From PALSA-1336 sp038203095 (GTDB lineage: Bacteria > Patescibacteriota > Doudnabacteria > UBA920), in NCBI GenBank assembly GCA_038203095.1, contig JBBREH010000031.1, forward strand, positions 1 through 15,430: a stretch of DNA of 15,430 bases. The letters run 5' to 3'. The notes below the pieces were generated by a model. The model saw only the letters and a program-made list of their open reading frames with translations. It searched no databases and was not told the DNA's origin. This document shows, piece by piece, positions 12,661 to 15,430 of the stretch (positions are counted from its first letter, which is position 1; every line of letters begins with the position of its first letter). The translations under genes and the position numbers were made by a program.

Positions 12661-14184
12661 ATGCTCAACCTTATCGACAGCTTGCTCAACCGCATTACCA
12701 TGTATCGGCTGGTGTTATACGTATTAATTGCCCTTTTGACCATAGCCGCAGTTTTTGGTTTTTTCGGCTGGCTGCCATACAGCTCTGTTTCCATTATCTA
12801 TTCAGCCCTTTTTATTACATTGATTTGCTGGTTAATTAACACCATTGCCGCCTGGGTTTTTGACGCACCCACTAACGTGGAATCTGTCTATATTACTGCC
12901 TTGATTTTGGCACTAATTATTAACCCTATCACAGCGCTGAATTTTGAATATTTTGCTTTTATTTTTTGGGTCGCGACACTGGCCATGGTTAGTAAATATT
13001 TTTTGGCCATTGGCAAAAAGCACCTATTTAATCCCGCGGCCTTAGCGGTAGCAACAACTGCCGTTACAATTAGCCAAGGCGCCAGCTGGTGGGTAGGAAC
13101 AGTTGTTATGCTACCGTTTGTAGTTATGGGTGGCTTTTTAGTCGTGAGAAAAATAAAAACCGCTGATTTGTTTTGGAGTTTTTTTACCGCGGCTGCCGCC
13201 ACCATTTTAGCCTTTGCCTTGCTTGGCGACAAATCACCGCTGGACGCCGAATACAGGTTACTAATAAATTCTCCGCTAATATTTTTTGCCACAATTATGC
13301 TGACGGAGCCTTTAACTACTCCGCCAACCAAAAACTTGCGCATTATTTACGGTGCCCTGGTCGGCTTTTTGTTCGCCCCCCAAATTCACATTGACTCAAT
13401 TTTTTCCACGCCCGAACTCGCGCTATTGGTTGGCAACCTGTTTGCCTATTTGGTTAGCCCTAAACAGAAATTACTCCTTCAGCTCAAAGAAAAAATCCAG
13501 CTGGCGCCTTCCATTTTTAACTTTATTTTCCAGCCCGGACAAAAACTAAAATTTAAGCCCGGACAATACATGGAATGGACACTAGAACACGACTCCCCGG
13601 ACAGCCGCGGCAATCGCCGCTACTTTACCATTGCATCTTCTCCAACCGAGGACGAGTTGATTTTGGGCGTAAAATTTTACGACCCACCCAGCAGTTATAA
13701 AAAAGGTTTGCTTGATTTACCGCCAGACGGCCGGATTGTGGCCAGTCAACTGGCCGGAGACTTTGTCCTACCTAAAGACCCAAACCAAAAACTGGTGTTT
13801 ATTGCCGGTGGTATTGGCGTTACCCCCTTTCGCAGTATGATTAAATACCTCTTGGATAGAAATGAAAAGCGACCGATTGTTATTTTTTATTCCAACCGCA
13901 GCGCGGAAGACGTGGTCTACCATGAAATTTTTCAAGCCGCCGCTGAACAGCTAAACATTCAAACCATTTTCACAATTACCAATCCAAACACCGACCCGGC
14001 CTGGCAGGGACACCGGGGTATTATTACTGCCGATATTATTAAACAAGAAGTTCCGGATTTTGCCCAAAGAACTTTTTACCTCTCCGGTCCGCGCTCTATG
14101 GTTACGGCTTTTGAAAAAACTTTAAGCACAATGGGACTAAAAAATAACCAAATCAAAGCTGATTACTTTCCGGGATTTATATAA
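12661..14184 (+). CDS. RnfD/NqrB-like membrane domain fused to FAD/NAD(P)H reductase
   Basis: A 507-residue fusion. Residues 1-266 form about nine to ten helices resembling RnfD/NqrB, with the family HLFNPAALAV (121-130) and ATIMLTEPLTTPPT (210-223, compare the T/D-P-x-T-x-P motif). Residues 280-507 are a cytosolic ferredoxin-reductase-like module: GQYMEW (301-306), FAD-binding RRYFTIASSP (319-328), NAD(P)-binding GGIGVTP (383-389) and SGPRSMV (475-481). It should take electrons from NAD(P)H through FAD to the membrane domain and outward. No SGAT flavinylation motif is seen in the membrane part, so its flavin attachment, if any, differs from classic RnfD; the SGAT carrier is the separate protein at 11179. 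No 2Fe-2S Cys motif is present, unlike NqrF. Confidence 0.88.
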   Translation: MLNLIDSLLNRITMYRLVLYVLIALLTIAAVFGFFGWLPYSSVSIIYSALFITLICWLINTIAAWVFDAPTNVESVYITALILALIINPITALNFEYFAFIFWVATLAMVSKYFLAIGKKHLFNPAALAVATTAVTISQGASWWVGTVVMLPFVVMGGFLVVRKIKTADLFWSFFTAAAATILAFALLGDKSPLDAEYRLLINSPLIFFATIMLTEPLTTPPTKNLRIIYGALVGFLFAPQIHIDSIFSTPELALLVGNLFAYLVSPKQKLLLQLKEKIQLAPSIFNFIFQPGQKLKFKPGQYMEWTLEHDSPDSRGNRRYFTIASSPTEDELILGVKFYDPPSSYKKGLLDLPPDGRIVASQLAGDFVLPKDPNQKLVFIAGGIGVTPFRSMIKYLLDRNEKRPIVIFYSNRSAEDVVYHEIFQAAAEQLNIQTIFTITNPNTDPAWQGHRGIITADIIKQEVPDFAQRTFYLSGPRSMVTAFEKTLSTMGLKNNQIKADYFPGFI

Positions 14185-14262
14185 TTTTAACTACACTATT
14201 CTACTTTATTTATAAAGGCTCGGGTCTTTGTTTAATTTACCCTTTTAGGTCAAAATGCTAAA

Positions 14263-14294
14263 CATTCCAACATTCTGCAGAATATAAGAATGTT
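14263..14294. promoter_or_regulatory. Operator-like site upstream of the winged-helix regulator (copy 1)
   Basis: The layout is a CATTC direct half-site (14263-14267), a second CATTCTG leading into the palindrome ATTCTGCAGAAT (14272-14283), and an inverted GAATGTT (14288-14294). AACATTC (14269-14275) and GAATGTT form an arm pair. The site overlaps the expected -35 region of the regulator promoter. An almost identical site lies at 14573-14604. Confidence 0.7.
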
Positions 14295-14295
14295 G

Positions 14296-14304
14296 TGGTA
14301 TAAT
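14296..14304 (+). promoter_or_regulatory. Extended -10 promoter of the regulator, leaderless or nearly so
   Basis: TGGTATAAT is an extended -10 (TATAAT 14299-14304). Initiation about 7 bases downstream (near 14311) falls 3 bases before the ATG at 14314, so the mRNA would be leaderless or nearly so. The operator-like site lies directly upstream, positioned to block it. Confidence 0.6.
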
Positions 14305-14313
14305 ATAAATAAG

Positions 14314-14580
14314 ATGAAAACCAGTAAACAATTAGAGAGACATATTAAGGGCATTGCTAATCATCGGCGGATTGAGATTTTGTTTTTGGTTAACGCTGTC
14401 CAAGGAATAACACTGGACGAAATATCTACCGAACTAAAATGCAACTTTAAAACTATATCGGAACATACCAAAAAGCTTGTACTGGCCGGACTTTTGAACA
14501 AAAAATACCAAGGGCGCAAAGTTGCCCACTATCTTTCCCCATACGGCCGCAAACTTTTAAACCTAATAAAATCATTCTGA
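14314..14580 (+). CDS. ArsR-like winged helix-turn-helix transcriptional regulator
   Basis: An 88-residue DNA-binding protein, essentially a lone winged helix-turn-helix. The fold order is NHRRIEILFLVNAVQGITLDEIS (residues 16-38), recognition helix NFKTISEHTKKLVLAGLL (44-61), and the wing KKYQGRKVAHYLSPYGRKLL (63-82). One Cys (Cys43) is present, and no metal-binding Cys pair like that of ArsR is seen. The ATG at 14314 is chosen because the family starts here and the ATG at 14290 lies inside the operator-like site. Near-identical operator-like sites sit before and after the gene, so it probably represses itself and the downstream TfoX-like gene. Sensing mechanism unknown. Confidence 0.85.
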   Translation: MKTSKQLERHIKGIANHRRIEILFLVNAVQGITLDEISTELKCNFKTISEHTKKLVLAGLLNKKYQGRKVAHYLSPYGRKLLNLIKSF

Positions 14581-14604
14581 CATTCTGCAGAATATTGGAA
14601 TGTT
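14573..14604. promoter_or_regulatory. Operator-like site downstream of the regulator (copy 2)
   Basis: This repeats the architecture of 14263-14294: CATTCTGA (14573-14580), CATTCTGCAGAATAT (14581-14595) and GAATGTT (14598-14604). The last 24 bases match copy 1 at 22 positions. It overlaps the regulator's TGA stop and sits upstream of the TfoX-like gene. Confidence 0.7.
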
Positions 14605-14614
14605 ATTTAAATGC

Positions 14615-14953
14615 ATGGCAACCGACCAAAAAAATATTGATTTTCTTACCGATCAAATTCAAAAGGCCGGAAGTATTCGAAGCAGGAAAATGTTCGGCGA
14701 GTATGCTTTATATTGCGACGAAAAAGTTGTGGCGCTGGTTTGCTACAACAATCTTTTTGTTAAGATAACTGCTATTTCAGATAAATTTCTTGATAGCAGC
14801 CATGAAGCTCCGCCTTACCCGGGCGCGAAAAATTATTTAAAGGTACCAGAGGAAAAATGGGACGACCACGAATGGCTGACAAATTTTATCCGCTCCACCG
14901 CCTCGGCTTTGCCAATACCAAAGCCTAAAGCGCTAAAAAAGAAAAAACTATAA
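14615..14953 (+). CDS. TfoX N-terminal-domain protein
   Basis: A 112-residue cytosolic protein with the TfoX/Sxy N-terminal domain. SRKMFGEYALYCDEKVVALVCYNNLFVKI (residues 23-51) is the family signature (the MFGEY..Y.. motif). PPYPGAKNYLKVPEEKWDDHEWL (66-88) completes the domain. It lacks the C-terminal HhH-like domain of competence regulator TfoX, so competence control should not be assumed; single-domain forms have unknown roles. The C-terminus is a Lys-rich tail. The start at 14615 is chosen because the in-frame ATG at 14600 falls inside the operator-like site. It lies right after that site and overlaps the opposing DinB gene by 6 bases. Confidence 0.87.
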   Translation: MATDQKNIDFLTDQIQKAGSIRSRKMFGEYALYCDEKVVALVCYNNLFVKITAISDKFLDSSHEAPPYPGAKNYLKVPEEKWDDHEWLTNFIRSTASALPIPKPKALKKKKL

Positions 14954-15430
14954 ATTAGTAGCGCTATCGTCCGCAGAAGGCCCATAAATAGAGGGTACTT
15001 TACCACCCGCCATACGCACGTACACGCTCAGCTGGCCACGGTGATGGATTTGGTCGCAAATCATCATTAGAGCAAACTCATCTGCCAAAAATTTTCTACC
15101 GCCAAACTCCACAGTCTTGTTTAAATCAGCATCAGAGAATGCTTCCAATTTGCTTAGGACTTGCAATCCACTTTTTTCAAAATCGGCAATGACGACATTA
15201 GTGCTTGCTGGTTTGTAATCTTTAAATTTATTCCTGTCCAAAACTTCGCCAAAAATAAAACTTTCTAGCAAATACATTTCAAACACAAAAGTCGACATAA
15301 GCCTCACTGCTTCCTGCGAACGTTCGTGAGGTTTAAAATCGTGCTTTTCTTGCGGATATGCCCGCATTACTTTTAACGTGGTACTAAATTCTTTTTTAAC
15401 TAATTTAAGCAAGTCTGATTTTGAGATCAT
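14948..15430 (-). CDS. DinB-family protein
   Basis: A 160-residue four-helix-bundle protein of the DinB superfamily, read on the minus strand and starting with ATG at the window edge, so an upstream extension cannot be excluded. The C-terminal block CDQIHHRGQLSVYVRMAGGKVPSIYGPSADD (residues 125-155) is the family's strongest signature, with the HH pair (129-130) as metal ligands. The first ligand His, expected on helix 2, is not evident: LMSTFVFEMYLLES carries Met or Glu instead. Such proteins include thiol transferases and DNA-damage-induced proteins, but this one's reaction is unknown. Its stop (14948-14950) overlaps the convergent TfoX-like gene. Confidence 0.85.
   Translation of the reverse strand: MISKSDLLKLVKKEFSTTLKVMRAYPQEKHDFKPHERSQEAVRLMSTFVFEMYLLESFIFGEVLDRNKFKDYKPASTNVVIADFEKSGLQVLSKLEAFSDADLNKTVEFGGRKFLADEFALMMICDQIHHRGQLSVYVRMAGGKVPSIYGPSADDSATNL

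Noticed and set aside
12888..13343. 151-codon minus-strand ORF inside the RnfD-like fusion gene
   Set aside because: Shadow of a strongly supported plus-strand gene; its residue composition is the reverse-complement signature of a membrane protein.
1..15430. CRISPR array, rRNA operon or defence system
   Set aside because: No regularly spaced repeats, no rRNA-like sequence and no nuclease, helicase or toxin-antitoxin motifs were found.

Overview
The window most likely comes from a member of the Candidate Phyla Radiation (Patescibacteria). This is inferred from the gene families and from the compact, AT-rich intergenic DNA; no marker gene is present. The supporting families are a small zinc-knuckle protein fused to an RNA polymerase alpha-CTD-like helix-hairpin-helix, a Gmad2 lipoprotein, and an RnfD-like membrane domain fused to a ferredoxin-reductase-like module. 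TGA is used as a stop at sensible protein ends (for example 6175-6177, 12587-12589, 14578-14580), which argues against genetic code 25. Most genes lack a clear Shine-Dalgarno; the clearest are before the transposase remnant, the RibD-like gene and the aquaporin.

Layout. 1-372: truncated IS3-family (IS150-like) insertion sequence on the minus strand, with its left inverted repeat. 554-2117: Gmad2 lipoprotein and VIT1/CCC1-type metal transporter, closed by a 16-bp-stem terminator. 2112-2235 and 3770-3893: two copies of a ~124-bp dispersed repeat holding a terminator-like hairpin (clear only in the first copy) followed by a -10-like element. 2424-3409: two minus-strand genes (zinc/HhH protein, VOC protein). 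4002-7899: a run of small plus-strand genes typical of stress or detoxification islands: DUF1569/DinB-like, RibD-C reductase, VOC protein, MsrA, PhnB-like VOC, a 51-aa ORF and a YdeI/OmpD-associated protein. 8024-10764: aquaporin without the usual pore arginine, NTF2-like protein, PhnB-like VOC protein, a PQ-loop-like membrane protein with an unclear start, and a DUF2127 membrane protein.

10851-14184 is the most interesting block. It encodes a small single-TM protein, a membrane-anchored FMN-binding protein with the flavinylation motif SGAT, an ApbE flavin transferase, and an RnfD/NqrB-like membrane domain fused to an FAD/NAD(P)H reductase. Together these look like a compact transmembrane flavin-based electron-transfer system: NAD(P)H to FAD, across the membrane, to a covalently flavinylated external carrier made by ApbE. 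It lacks the other Rnf/Nqr subunits in this window.

14263-15430: an ArsR-like winged-helix regulator flanked on both sides by nearly identical 32-bp operator-like sites, then a TfoX N-terminal-domain protein that converges on and overlaps a DinB-family gene running to the window end.
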